Shown here piece by piece: positions 1 through 11,700 of a DNA stretch of 64,000 nt. Every line of letters begins with the position of its first letter. Position 1 is the first letter of the stretch. A model generated the notes under the pieces. The model had not been told where the DNA came from and did not search any database. It worked only from the letters and a program-made list of their open reading frames with translations. The stretch is from Cordilura impudica (taxonomy: Eukaryota > Arthropoda > Insecta > Diptera > Scathophagidae). Location: positions 172,656,165-172,720,164 of the forward strand of contig OY821521.1 in assembly GCA_963682025.1 (NCBI GenBank). Reading direction: 5' to 3'. A program made the position numbers and the translations under genes.

Positions 1-469
1 TATGAAATAAATAATCCAACATTATTCATATATTAAAAAAAATTATGAATATGTATACGCCTTTTTTCGCCTTTAAAACCTTTCCAACCAGATTTTGAGC
101 ACTTTTTTTAAATCGAGCCCAATTTGCGATTATATCGTAAGCAACAAAAGCCAAATTTTACAGAAGAGGATTTTATTATTTTTTCCTCAAGCAGTGCCAT
201 ACTTTATTTGGATTTAAATGGGCAACAGTATTATTTAATACTAGCTTTATTAATGTATTTATCAATGTATTCCAAAACGGATTATTTATAATCACACTGA
301 CCCGATAATTGTATCGAGGTTAAATATAGAAAAAATAAACTTTACAAAAAGTAAAAGGGTCTGCGAATACACGTGAATATTCTACCTGTCAGGAAGGACA
401 AAATCTCAAGGTAGCAAATCCAAGCCACTTACAACAGTGAATTCCAGTCATATAAAAGCAGTGCATTTA
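1..469. other. No gene recognised
   Basis: AT-rich sequence. It may be older retroelement sequence leading into the RNase H fragment that follows, but no domain is readable. Confidence 0.4.
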
Positions 470-1740
470 AAATTTTCGCTACGGATGCCTCATTATCTGA
501 AAATTCTACGGGATGCGCGGTTGTCAATGAAAATTATCAGTATTAGATTGAATTTAAATCATCGAGCATGTTTGGAGAGCTTTGGGCAATAATGACGGCA
601 TCACCAAAATGGTGATTTTTACGGATAGTATCGCGGCCTGTAGGATTCTAAAATTATTGTGTTACATATATTCCAGAGTTCAGAAAAAAACACACACTGA
701 ATAAAAAACTCGTACATATATGTAAACAAACATAACTTAGACCAACACACACATATTTTATATCGTGTTTAAAATATAACTGAACTCGAACCTGTTTATT
801 GTACATGTTCTGTTTTTTCTTACTACACGAGCCACAACACGACTTAAAATATAACTGAACTCGAACCTGTTTATTGTACATGTTCTGTGTTTTTTTTTTT
901 TCAGTACACATATCAGAACATGAACTTCAAATAAAGCAACACTCAAAAATGTGTGCTTTATGTGTGTTCGAAACAAAAAATACGTGATAGAAAAATGTTC
1001 GTGTAAATAGCGAAATATTAAAACGAACACAGTCATGGTTGTGTTGGGCACCGAAGAAAATTTAAAAACAAACATAATTGATATGAAAATAAAGATATGT
1101 GTTGGCTGCTTTTGAACAGAACATTGTGTGTTTCATGTGTGTATTTTCTGAACCTTGATATATTCACAACAAATTGATGAACTCTAGCATAATTCAATGT
1201 TCTAATCTGGACCCCGAGCCATGTGGGAATAACCTTCAATGAAGCTGCTGATCTGATTGCGAAAAGTGCTACGACTGCTGGCACCCCCTAACGGTTGACT
1301 ACACACCAGGCGAAGTTATCCGCATTATTCGGGAGGAACTTTACAATGATTGGAATAATGAATATATTCAGAAATCTCAAGAAAAGGGTTCATTCTTTGC
1401 AAGCATATCTCAAAATGTGCCCAGAAATCCATGGTACAACAAACCAAAGGACGTCAAGATTTTAAACAGACTTATGACAGGCCATACTTTTGGCAAATGT
1501 TATCTACAGAAAAGTTGGCGAATCCAGCACATGTGATTTTTGCCTGGATGCTGAAACGGCTGATCACGTTTTTTTGCTTGCAGTCATTATGACAGTTTGA
1601 GATATAAATACAAATTCTTTGGAATGTACAACAATCTGTGTGAAATTTTTCGCAAAGGAGACACTAAAGTTTATTCTGAGTTAATTGACTTTGTGAGAGA
1701 TGCTAAAATTGAATTCTAGTTTTACAACCTTCAATTGAGT
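470..1740 (+). pseudogene. I-clade-like non-LTR retroelement remnant: RNase H domain, split by a hAT-like insertion
   Basis: Before the insertion (470-665) the frames give FATDASLSENSTGCAVVNEN, then an ELWAI helix, then VIFTDSIAACRILKLL. After it (1166-1740) they give VLIWTPSHVGITFNEAADL and further C-terminal sequence (EELYNDWNNEYIQKSQEKG). Together these carry the D, E, D and D positions of a type I RNase H as in I-factor-like elements. Several frameshifts and stops show the copy is dead. The reverse transcriptase part is not attached. Confidence 0.75.
674..1157. mobile_element. hAT-like nonautonomous element (484 bp) with 8-bp target duplication
   Basis: Ends are cagagttcag and ctgaaccttg, an imperfect terminal inverted repeat. 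Flanks are the 8-bp duplication atatattc at 666-673 and 1158-1165. It sits inside the RNase H coding region. It matches the longer palindromic copy at 59878-60675 but lacks most of one arm. Open frames inside it are chance products of its repeats. Confidence 0.85.
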
Positions 1741-2079
1741 ATATCCTGGTAGTATGTGAATTTTATTCCACCAACAGAGTACAGAGTTAAAAAAAAAAAA
1801 AAGTAAAATGACACTAGTACTCTTACTGATTATGGAAAATATTCTATCAGCCGGGCTGAGTATAATTTATGAAATACTGATCTTCTATAAAAATTATATA
1901 AATAAAATGAAAACTAATTTCAAGCTGAATCCAAAATAGTTCTACAATTTTGTAAATTCTATAAGATCACACGAATTTCCGCCTGCTATGTAATTTAAAA
2001 ATTTCAATATGATAACTCTAGTTTTTATCCTTTTGATCTGGCTTTAAAATAAATAATTTCTTTTCCATTTATTGAACTT

Positions 2080-3420
2080 GTTGACGTTGCACGTGAATTG
2101 AAGAGATTAAAAACTTCATTTAACCATGGATCTGATGGTGTTCTCGAATGTTGCGCTGAAAGTTTATCCGTTCGTTTGACCTTCATGTTTAACACATCCA
2201 TCAAATATTGGTTACTTTGCTAATTACTGGAGAAATTCATATATCATTCTATTATTTAGTTCAATTCCCAAACTTTAAGAAATTCATCACAGACTACCTA
2301 AGCCATAATGTATCATCCTTAATATTACCGTTTCAGCATGGCTTTTGGAAGGGTTGCTCAACTATAATCTTTTACAGTTATCTACTTTAGTCAATCAAAT
2401 CAAGGATTTGTAAATTGTAACCAAACGATGCTATATACACCGACTTTAGCAAGGCGCTTTATAAAGTTGGGGTTTACTCACAATAGTCTAAAATGGATCA
2501 AGACCTAATTATGTGAAATAAAACAATATGTTAAAAACATAGATATCCTCTCAGGAGTTCCGCAAAGTAGCTATCTGGGTCCAGTTCTTTTTTCCTTATT
2601 CATAAACGATATCCCGAACGTTGTTTAATTTTGCAATATATTAATATATGCTGATGATGTTAAAATCTTCCTCCCAGTGAAAAATCTGATCATTTATATC
2701 TACAAAAGGACCTTGATAAATTCTTTACGTGGTGCAATATAAACTTAATTTAACTGAATATGTAGAAATATAAATACATGCGATTTTCAAGAAGATACTT
2801 CATAAATTTAAACTATTCCTTGGGTGGCCAACCGTGGGTAGAAGTTCACACCTTTCTGGATCTGGGATTTTGTTTCATGCAAAGCTGAGCTTTATTTCAC
2901 ATATTAATATGACAGTCAACAAAGCGGTGGCCCAAGGAATTTACCGATCCCTATATCACTAAACATTTATATACATCCCTCGTAAGGCCTATAATGAATA
3001 TGGCTCAATATCCAACATGGATCATATTGAGTCCATTCAGACACAATTACTTCTGTTCTGTTTGCGGTGTTATTCTTCGAACAAATTGCCATCATATTCC
3101 AGTGGATTGACGTCAATTAAATTGCCAACACTCAAAAGCCGTAGAACTATACTGAATTTGTCGTTCTTGCGAATCTGATTAATAACAATGTATCCTCAGA
3201 ATTCTTGTTACGCAATATTTCATTTAATATTCCTCGATGACCTACACGTTATTTTCACCCGATCCGTTAATAAGATTATATGTTAACTTTAATGATTTGT
3301 ATCAATTTGTAGATTATTCTCTTAATAATCATTTTGTAAAACATAACGTTATTCTGTATTTAAACTGTTAAATTCAGAACTTATTCATCATCATATGTTA
3401 GATATTTTATTTTATATAAT
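2080..3420 (+). pseudogene. Jockey-like non-LTR reverse transcriptase remnant
   Basis: Broken frames still show reverse transcriptase landmarks: SGVPQSS near 2555, LFINDIPNVV near 2600, then ILIYADDVKIF near 2640 (the catalytic YADD). The C-terminal part near 3000-3240 reads MDHIESIQTQLLLFCLRCYS and SIKLPTLKSRRT. Many stops and frameshifts. The same C-terminal type recurs at 11620-11990. Confidence 0.75.
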
Positions 3421-3715
3421 TTTTTAATAGAAATAAAAAATTTTTCCCTCAGACTTTAAATAATTTTCTTTGTAGCGAAAACTTAGATTCTAATTAAAAT
3501 GTCTCAAAATTGAAGCTTTTTTTCTTGAGGGATCTTTCATAAAAGTAAAAAACAAGTTTTCACATGAAAAAGTAGAAAAATTTATTTTTTATCAATTTAT
3601 TTTATTTGGATATTAGTCTTGAATATTATTCCTACTCCTGCATATTAAACCATTGATTTTCGACAAGATGTTCAACTATTTCAGTGATCGTTATCGAATA
3701 AAATTTTGAGTCCAT

Positions 3716-4135
3716 CTTTTTATACCCTCCACACCTCAGTGGCAGAGGGTATATATAGGTTTGTCATTCCGTTTGTAACGAACCGAAATAAATTCTGGAG
3801 ACCCCAAAACCATATATTTTCTTGCTCATTATAATAAGGGAAGTTGATTTAGCGATGACCGTCTGTCCGTCTGTCTGTGGAAATCACGAGCACGCCGTCA
3901 ATATCTAAGCTAGACCGTTCGTTTTTGTATAAAATCGTTTGTTAACATCCCAAAGGAGTTGCTATTTAAAATCGTCAAAATCGGTCAAAGGGGTCACGAG
4001 TTATGAATGAAACTTTTCAGCGTGTTTGTTGTTTTTCTTAAGAAATGTTGTATATGTTGTAATTCTTCGTATTGTGGAAGTCATTACAGTTGTGTGTATA
4101 TTTATACGGCACGTGTCACAATGGCCCAAGCAATT
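3716..4135 (+). mobile_element. Helentron/DINE-1-like repeat, family A
   Basis: Begins ttttataccctccacacctc followed by an inverted partner (agtggcagagggtat), then a GTCY-rich block (ccgtctgtccgtctgtctgt), then cacgtgtcacaatggccc. This matches 52909-53345 closely. The hairpin near one end and the central tetranucleotide block are DINE-1/Helentron traits (established knowledge). The family assignment is from architecture only. Confidence 0.7.
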
Positions 4136-4740
4136 AAAAATTAATATAAATTAAAAATAAAAATTAAATATTAAAAATTAAAAACTAAAAAAGAAAAATG
4201 GAAAATGAAAAATGGAAAATTAACAATGAAAAATGGAAAATGAAAAATGGAATTTAAAAATGGTAAATGGAAAATGAAAAACGAAAAATGGAAAATGAAA
4301 ATTGAAAAATGAAAAACGGAAAATGGAAAATTAACAATGAAAAATGGAAAATGAAAAATGGAAATTTAAAAATGATAAATGGAAAATGAAAAACGAAAAA
4401 TGGAAAATGAAAATTGAAAAATGAAAAACGGAAAATGGAAAACGAAAAATGAAAAATGGAAAATGGAAAATTAAAAATGAAAAATGGAAAATGAAAAACG
4501 AAAAATGGCAAATGAGAATTGAAAATGAAAAACGAAAAATAAAAAATGGAAAATGAAAAATTGAAAATTAAAAATGGAAAATGAAAAATGGAAAAATTAA
4601 AAATTTAAAAATAAAAAATGAAAATTTTAAAATTAAAAATGGAAAATGAAAATTGAAAAATAAAAAATGAAAAATTAAAAATTGAAAATTAAAAATGAAA
4701 AATGAAAAATTAAAAATTGAAAAATAAAAATTAAAAATTA
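4136..4740. repeat. Degenerate GGAAAATGAAAAAT minisatellite
   Basis: Units of 7 to 14 bp (aaaaatggaaaatg and variants) run from the end of one Helentron copy to the start of the next. There are higher-order repeats: a block of about 110 bp near 4225-4330 is repeated near 4335-4440. The long minus-strand open frame here is a by-product. Confidence 0.92.
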
Positions 4741-5519
4741 ACAAGTAAGAAAATTATAGTCGGTCTAGCCCGACTATATGATACCCTATACCATGGTTTA
4801 GAGACTCTATCTCTTCGGTCCAACTAATTGGATATAGCAAATAAGCATAAACCAAATTTGAGTGGCATTTTTATTAATTTTTTTCGCTGCAAATATGAAA
4901 AAGTTCATATCGGTTCATATTTATATGGGGACTAGGTCGAAAAATGGACCGATTCTGACCATATTTGGTAAAGTCACTTATACTTTGAAAAAATGTATAC
5001 AAACCAAATTTGAGAAAAATCTGTGAAATATTTTTGTTTTTTGATATATTTAAGTGAAGATCGGGAAGCAGCTCTATATGGGGCCTATGACTAAGAATTT
5101 TCCTATAGAGATTATTTTTGAACTGCTGATTAATGGATGTAATAAACAGATACAAACCCAATTTGACTGAGATCTATAGGATAATTTGGAACTTATGGCA
5201 ATTTATGTCGATTTCATAGGGGTCATTTGTATGGGGACTAGCTCTGAACATGGACCGATTCTCACCAATTTCAATAGCGTTCATCCCATGGCCGATGAAA
5301 GCCTATATACCAAATTTCATCAAAATATATTCATATTTGCGACCTGTAGTTTGATTACAAGCTTTACATGGACGGACGGACATTGCTATTTCGACTCAAA
5401 AAGTGATTCTGAGTCGATCGGTATAATTAAAGATGGGTCTAGGACGAATATTTTTGGTTGTTACACACAGCAGCACAAAGTCATTATACCCAAACCACAT
5501 AGTGGTATAGGGTATAAAA
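4741..5519 (+). mobile_element. Helentron-like repeat, family B, copy 1
   Basis: Starts acaagtaagaaaattatagt, followed by the hairpin agtcggtctagcccgact and gataccctataccat. It ends with an inverted match (atagtggtatagggtata). A single tcggacgga-type block replaces the longer GACG tract of copies 2 and 3. First of three near-tandem copies. Confidence 0.78.
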
Positions 5520-5547
5520 ATGGAAAATGAAAAATTAAAAATGGAAA

Positions 5548-6322
5548 ACAAGTAAGAAAATTATAGTCGGTCTAGACCGACTTTACGATACCCTATACCA
5601 TGCGTTTAGAAACCCTATCTCTTAGGCCCAACTAACTGGACATTGAAAATAAGCAAAAACCAAATTTGAGTGGGTTTTTTATTAATTTTTTTGGCTGCAG
5701 ATATGAAAAAGTTCATATCGGATGCTATATCTATAAAGGGACTAGGTCCAAAAATGGACCGATCCTGATCATGTTTGGTAAAGTCTCTTGTATTTTGCAA
5801 AAATATGTACAAACAAAATTTGAGAAGAATCAGTGCAATATTTTAGTTTTTTAATAGATTTAAGTGAAGATCGGGAAGCAGCTCTATATGGGGTCAAAGG
5901 GATCATTTTTGGACTACTCATTAGTGGATGTAATGAATGCATACAAACCCAATTTGAGTAAGATCTATATGACAATTTGGATCTTATGGCAATTTACGTC
6001 GATTTCATATGTGTAATTTGTATGGGGGCTAGGTCTGAACATGGACCGATTCTCACCAATTTCAATAGCGTTCATCCCATGGCCGATAAAAGCTTATATA
6101 CCAAATTTCGTCAAAATATATTCATATTTGCGACCTGCAGTTTGATTACAAGCTTTACATGGACACACAGACGGACGGACGGACGGACGGACATTGTTAA
6201 ATCAACTCAGAAAGTGATTCTGATTCGATCGGTATAATTAAAGATGGGTGTAGGTCAAATATTTTTGGTTGTTACAAACAGTAGCACAAAGTCATTATAC
6301 CACATAGTGGTATAGGGTATAA
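5548..6322 (+). mobile_element. Helentron-like repeat, family B, copy 2
   Basis: Same start, hairpin (agtcggtctagaccgact) and end as copy 1. It has a perfect acagacggacggacggacgg tract near 6170. Only a 28-bp scrap of minisatellite separates it from copy 1. Confidence 0.8.
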
Positions 6323-6325
6323 TGA

Positions 6326-7100
6326 ACAAGTAAGAAAATTATAGTCGGTCTAGACCGACTATACGATACCCTATACCATGCGTTTAGAAACCCTGTCTCT
6401 TAGGCCCAACTAACTGGACATAGAAAATAAGCAAAAACCAAATTTGAGTGGGATTTTTATTAATTTTTTTGGCTGCAGTTATGAAAAAGTTCATATCGGA
6501 TGCTATATCTATATAGGGACTAAGTCCATAAATGGACCGATCCTGATCAAGTTTGGTAAAGTCTCTTGCATTTTGCAAAAATATATACAAACAAAATTTG
6601 AGAAGAATCGGTGCAATATTTTTGTTTTTTAATAGATTTAAGTGAAGATCGGGAAGCAGCTCTATATGGGGTCAAAGGGATCATTTTTGGACTACTCATT
6701 AGTGGATGTAATGAGCGCATACAAACCCAATTTGAGTAAGATCTATATGACAATTTGGATCTTATGGCAATTTATGTCGATTTCATATGGGTAATTTGTA
6801 TGGGGGCTAGGTCTGAACATGGACCGATTCTCACCAATTTCAATAGCGATCATAGCATGGCCGATAGAAGCTTATATACCAAATTTCATCAAAATATATT
6901 CATATTTGCGACCTGCAGTTTGATTACAAGGTTTACATGGACACACAGACGGACGGACGGACATTGTTAAATCAACTCAGAAAGTGATTCTGATTCGATC
7001 GGTATAATTAAAGATGGGTCTAGGTCAAATATTTTTGGTTGTTACAAACAGCAGCACAAAGTCATTATACCCAAACCACATAGTGGTATAGGGTATAAAA
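6326..7100 (+). mobile_element. Helentron-like repeat, family B, copy 3
   Basis: Third copy, nearly joined to copy 2 and more similar to it than to copy 1. This suggests tandem duplication of the unit rather than three separate insertions. Small open frames in all three copies are shadows. Confidence 0.8.
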
Positions 7101-7940
7101 ATGGAAAATTAATAATTAAAAATTAAAAATGGAAAATGAAAAACGAAAAATGGATAATGAAAATTGAAATACGGAAAATGGAAAATGAAAAATAAAAAAT
7201 GAAAAATGGAAAATGAAAAATGGAAAATGAAAAATGGAAAATGAAAAATGGAAAATGAAAAATTAAAAATTGAAAAATAAAAATTGAAAATTAAAAATGA
7301 AAAATGGAAAATAAAAAATGGAAATTGAAAAATGGAAAATGGAAAATGGAAAAATAAAAATTAAAAATGAAAATGAAAAACGAAAAATGGAAAATGAGAA
7401 TTGAAAATGAAGAACGGAAAATGGAAAATGAAAACTGAAAAATAAAAAATGAAAAATTAAAAATTGAAAATTAAAAATGAAAAACGGAAAATGAAAATTG
7501 AAAAATTAAAAATGAAAAATGGAAAGTAAAAATGAAAAACGAAAAATGAAAAATGGAAAATGAGAAATTAAAAATGGAAAATGGAAAATGAAAAATTAAA
7601 TTTGAAAAATGGGAAATGAAAAATTAAAATTGAAAATTTAAAATGGAAAATGAAAATTGAAGAATGAAAAATGGAAAATTAAAAGGAAAATGAAAAATGG
7701 AAAAATGAAAAACGAAAAATGAAAAATGGGAAATGGAAAATGAAAAATGGAAAATGAAAAATGGAAAAAGAAAATTGAAAAATGAATAATAAAAAATGAA
7801 AAATGAAAATTAAAAACCGAAAATTTAAAATTTAAAGATTAAAAATTTCAAATAAAAAATTAAAAGTTGAAAATTAAAAATTTTAAAATAAAAATTAAGA
7901 ATTAAAAATTAAAAACTGAAAATTAAAAACTAAAAATTTT
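7101..7940. repeat. GGAAAATG/AAAAATT minisatellite after the Helentron array
   Basis: About 840 bp of degenerate 7- and 14-bp units, starting directly at the ggtataaaaatgg end of copy 3. Confidence 0.92.
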
Positions 7941-8611
7941 TGTTTCTTTCTTTAGTTTCTTACCTGTTTTTATTATTTTTGTTTTTTTGTATTAAATAAA
8001 ATTATTTTAAAATTTCCTTTTTTAATATTAAAAATTCGTAGCCAAGAATCATTCGATTTTTTATTTTTTTTTTTTTTTGAATTATCGTATGACTTCTAAG
8101 GTGCCAAAACAGGCTTATAGGGATCAAACTTTGGGTATTATTATGATGCCGGCTCTGTTAAATAATGAATTTCATTGGCATTCTATGAAGTTCTTTGGGG
8201 TTTTCTACTCTAGTAAAAAAAATAATGAGTTTTCAAATAGTAATTAATTCTTTTTAAGCATCATTGTTTTTTATAATAGAAATTGGCCAACAAGAAAACC
8301 AATTAACTTTAAAATTAATTGGTATTCGGATTTAATGTTTCAGTATCTGCAACAGTTTCAAAGTGGTAGCCGTACCTAATATTGCGTGGAGGTTGCACTC
8401 TTACTTGTTATGTTCTTTGTTTGAAATTCAAAAATTCCAATACATCATAAATCACTACTTAGTTGTAGCTAGGAATGACCAATAAGTGAAAATCCCGGTT
8501 TACGGGATTTTGTAAATAAAGATCCCGTGATCACGAGATTTTTATGTATTTCGGGATTTGTTTTTTCGTTAACTTTTCAATATAATTTTTTTTTAAGTCG
8601 CAGTTTTCAAT
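7941..8611. other. AT-rich spacer with a family C Helentron fragment
   Basis: No gene. 8275-8425 matches 11390-11600 and 30790-30910 (aattggccaacaagaaaacc, then ggtagccgtaccta) in the family C order. The pds5 terminal exon, if separate, was not found here. Confidence 0.55.
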
Positions 8612-8701
8612 TTATACATATTTAGGATTTAACTGACGAATGGCAACAGTAAGCTTAGACATTATTACAAATATTCCTTGTAGAAATTTTCGAATACTTA
8701 C

Positions 8702-11700
8702 CAACGAATTTTGATCAATCGAAGTTAGATGATCGGTGGTTGGTCGTTTTTCCGCTACTGATTTTATCGTCGACTGACCACTTGTCGTTGGTTTCAAGGC
8801 ATTTAGTATTTTCTTATGAGGACCCAATGTTGTTATCAATGAATATGTATCGAATGGTATATAAATTTTTGTATTGGGAAAACCTTCGGCATTCGGAGGT
8901 GGTTCGTGAAAATATAATGGTGGTAATTTGATGGGTACATTGAATGTTTTGTTTGGCGTTAAATCACATTGTCCCATTTTAGAACAAATAATATAATTAG
9001 CGAGATCACAGCAAGCCCACATTTTCTGAAAATTACAAAAATTAAAGAAAGAAAAACAAATTCATCATATAACAATATTGGTATATCGGCTTTTAAACTT
9101 ACCAAATTGTAGACCTGATAATCTTCATGTGGCGTTACCACATAATGATCCTTCATCATTTCAATAAGATTTTTGTAGAAACTATACGAAAAGGCCTCCG
9201 ATTTAGCCATCAATGGTTCTAATATAAAGCGTAAACATTTTTCTATATGTTTTAATTGTGCACGATCTTCATAATCGGTAAATTTGGGATCGTGTACTAA
9301 TATGGGTACAGCAAAAGCTAATATAAAATCAGGTAGTATGTGTAAACGTTGTTCGGCAGAAGTTTCGGGATCTAAAATATATATAGATATAAAAAATCAT
9401 TAGGGTAAAACTTACTGGGTAAAACAATAGGGTAAAACTTACTCGTAGTTTGTATAGTTTTAAGATATTCTCGTCTTCGATTTATATCTGCTTCTAAAAA
9501 TTGACGTTTAAGTTCTAATAATCTAAAAAGTAATTAAAAAAGTTTTGCTTTTACAGATTATTTTCAAATATTTATAACTAGTTAATTGTAACGCGAATTA
9601 AATATACTTTTTTAAGAAAATTCAATTTTCAACCAATTTGCTCTATGAAACCTAGTCTTCGAGATAAAAGCGCAATTTTATGTTCCCCAGCGCAAATTTT
9701 TCGTTAGTCCTCAATTCAGACGTTTAATTTTCGCGATATTTCATTTCTTTTATCGATAATATTAATAGGCTAGACGATTTCTTGTTACCATTTTATCCCG
9801 ATTTTGACCAAACGTATATTATTTGAAAGGTATTTCTTTTTAGCTACTAACACATACATAAAATTATACGTATGCTATGTGTGTGTTTATTAAATTTGTT
9901 AATGTGTTTCTTAATCAGCCCAATTCTAAACAAAAATTCCGCATGAAATTTCTCACTTCTCCCTTTTCCCCTATTATGAATAAAAATTAATATTTTATTA
10001 ATCTTGTAGGCTGAAGATCACAAACAAAGCCAAACTTCAACTTTTTTAACTTTAATAAGAGCCAATTCAGGCATTGATTGCGTTTTCCATAGATTCAGCC
10101 CGCAATTGACTTCTATCAATCCTTTTTAGCTATTTCGTTGTTGTTGTTCTACAACACCAATTTCCTCCAAGATTGCTCGCATCATGGCTATGCTATTCTT
10201 TTTTATTTAATTTTTCTTTCAAATAAATTTATTTTCGTTTGCACACACAAAAAAAAAAAAACAGAAAATTAATTGTCAATAAGCAAAACAACTGGCTTCG
10301 AAATTCGATGATGCCACTTATTAATTTTTTTGTTCACGCGGAATTTATAATTGGAGGATTTTTTCCTCGAGAAAAGTATTTTCAGTGAGAAAGAAATTCC
10401 TTGAGAATATTCGTAATTGGGCTGAATGAGTTTGTTATCTTCATTCACAATAATAATAAACCAAAAAAGTGTTGGTTTGTGAATTGGTTAAGTTGAGTGA
10501 TAAAGTTGCCTAGAAATTGCACTCGAATTTCGAGCGCTGGAATCTGCTAGTTTATTTAAATTTACTATCATTTAAAATACTTTACAAAATTTCTTAAGAT
10601 TATTCAAATATAACGATTAAATTTAATTCAAACTCTTTTGAGATATATCATTTGGCACAAGTCTAGTTTCGGGGCGATAACCAGATTAAAAAAAATTTTT
10701 TTTGGAGGGTTTAGGGGTGATTTAGAAAAAACTAATCCAAGTTTTTATTATACTACCTTAAATCAAGTTTAACATATCGTTTCAGTCTTACTCAACAATT
10801 GTAAATTCTACAGTCAAAAGTTTTTTTTTTTTGCAATATTTTTTTTTCATCGTCGCCACGAGTCTGCCTGCAAAGTTTCAGCTCGACTAGATCACGGAAA
10901 AAGGGTTAAAAATCGATCCAAAGTTTTTTCGGCAGACATGCAGACACTACGAGTTAAAATAAAGGGAGTAAAAATAACTTTTTTGCGGCGGCCCATATTT
11001 CCCGATATATGGACCTCCAAAGTTTTTACATTGATTTGTAATTGATATTTCAAAATTTTGAAATTTTGATTAACCCATTACGATTGATTTTGCATTTTTG
11101 TTATAGGTTATTTTTTGAAAACACGGCATTATCTTATTAAAATGACCTTTAAATGTGTGTTTTTACAAAAACTGAACAAAAGCTGGGACCACAAGCTCCA
11201 TTATTTATGTGTATCTCGACCTCTTAACCCTTTCAGCACCGGACATATTAAAGATTTTAGCTATATTTTTAAGTTTTTCTTTTTTGAAAAATATTTTCAT
11301 TAGGGATTTTCTACTCTAGTATAAGAAAAATAATGCCATTTTTTCAAATAGTAGCGAATTCTTTCTATAGAAGACACGATAATTGTTTTTTATAACAAGG
11401 AATTATAATAGAAACTGGCCAACAAGAAAAGCAATTAACTTTAAATTTAATTGGTATTCGAAATTTAAATTTAGTACCGACAACAGTTTTAAAGTGGTAG
11501 CCGTACCCAATATTGGTTGTAATATTGAGCTTAAGATGCAGGTGGAGGGTATCAAAGATTCGGCCCAGCCGAATTTAACACTCTTACTTGTTTTAAATAA
11601 ATTATGACCGATGGAGGTTCGATATGGCGTTCAGAAACAATTTCTTTTATTTACTTTGCGTGGCCTAGATTGGAGTAATAACACTGATTTCCCACAATAT

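Noticed and set aside
4254..4511. Long minus-strand open frame rich in F, H, P
   Set aside because: It is the translation of the AAAATGGAAAATG minisatellite and has no domain.
5186..6970. Small open frames in family B Helentron copies
   Set aside because: They recur only because the repeat recurs; frames are not maintained between copies beyond their DNA identity.
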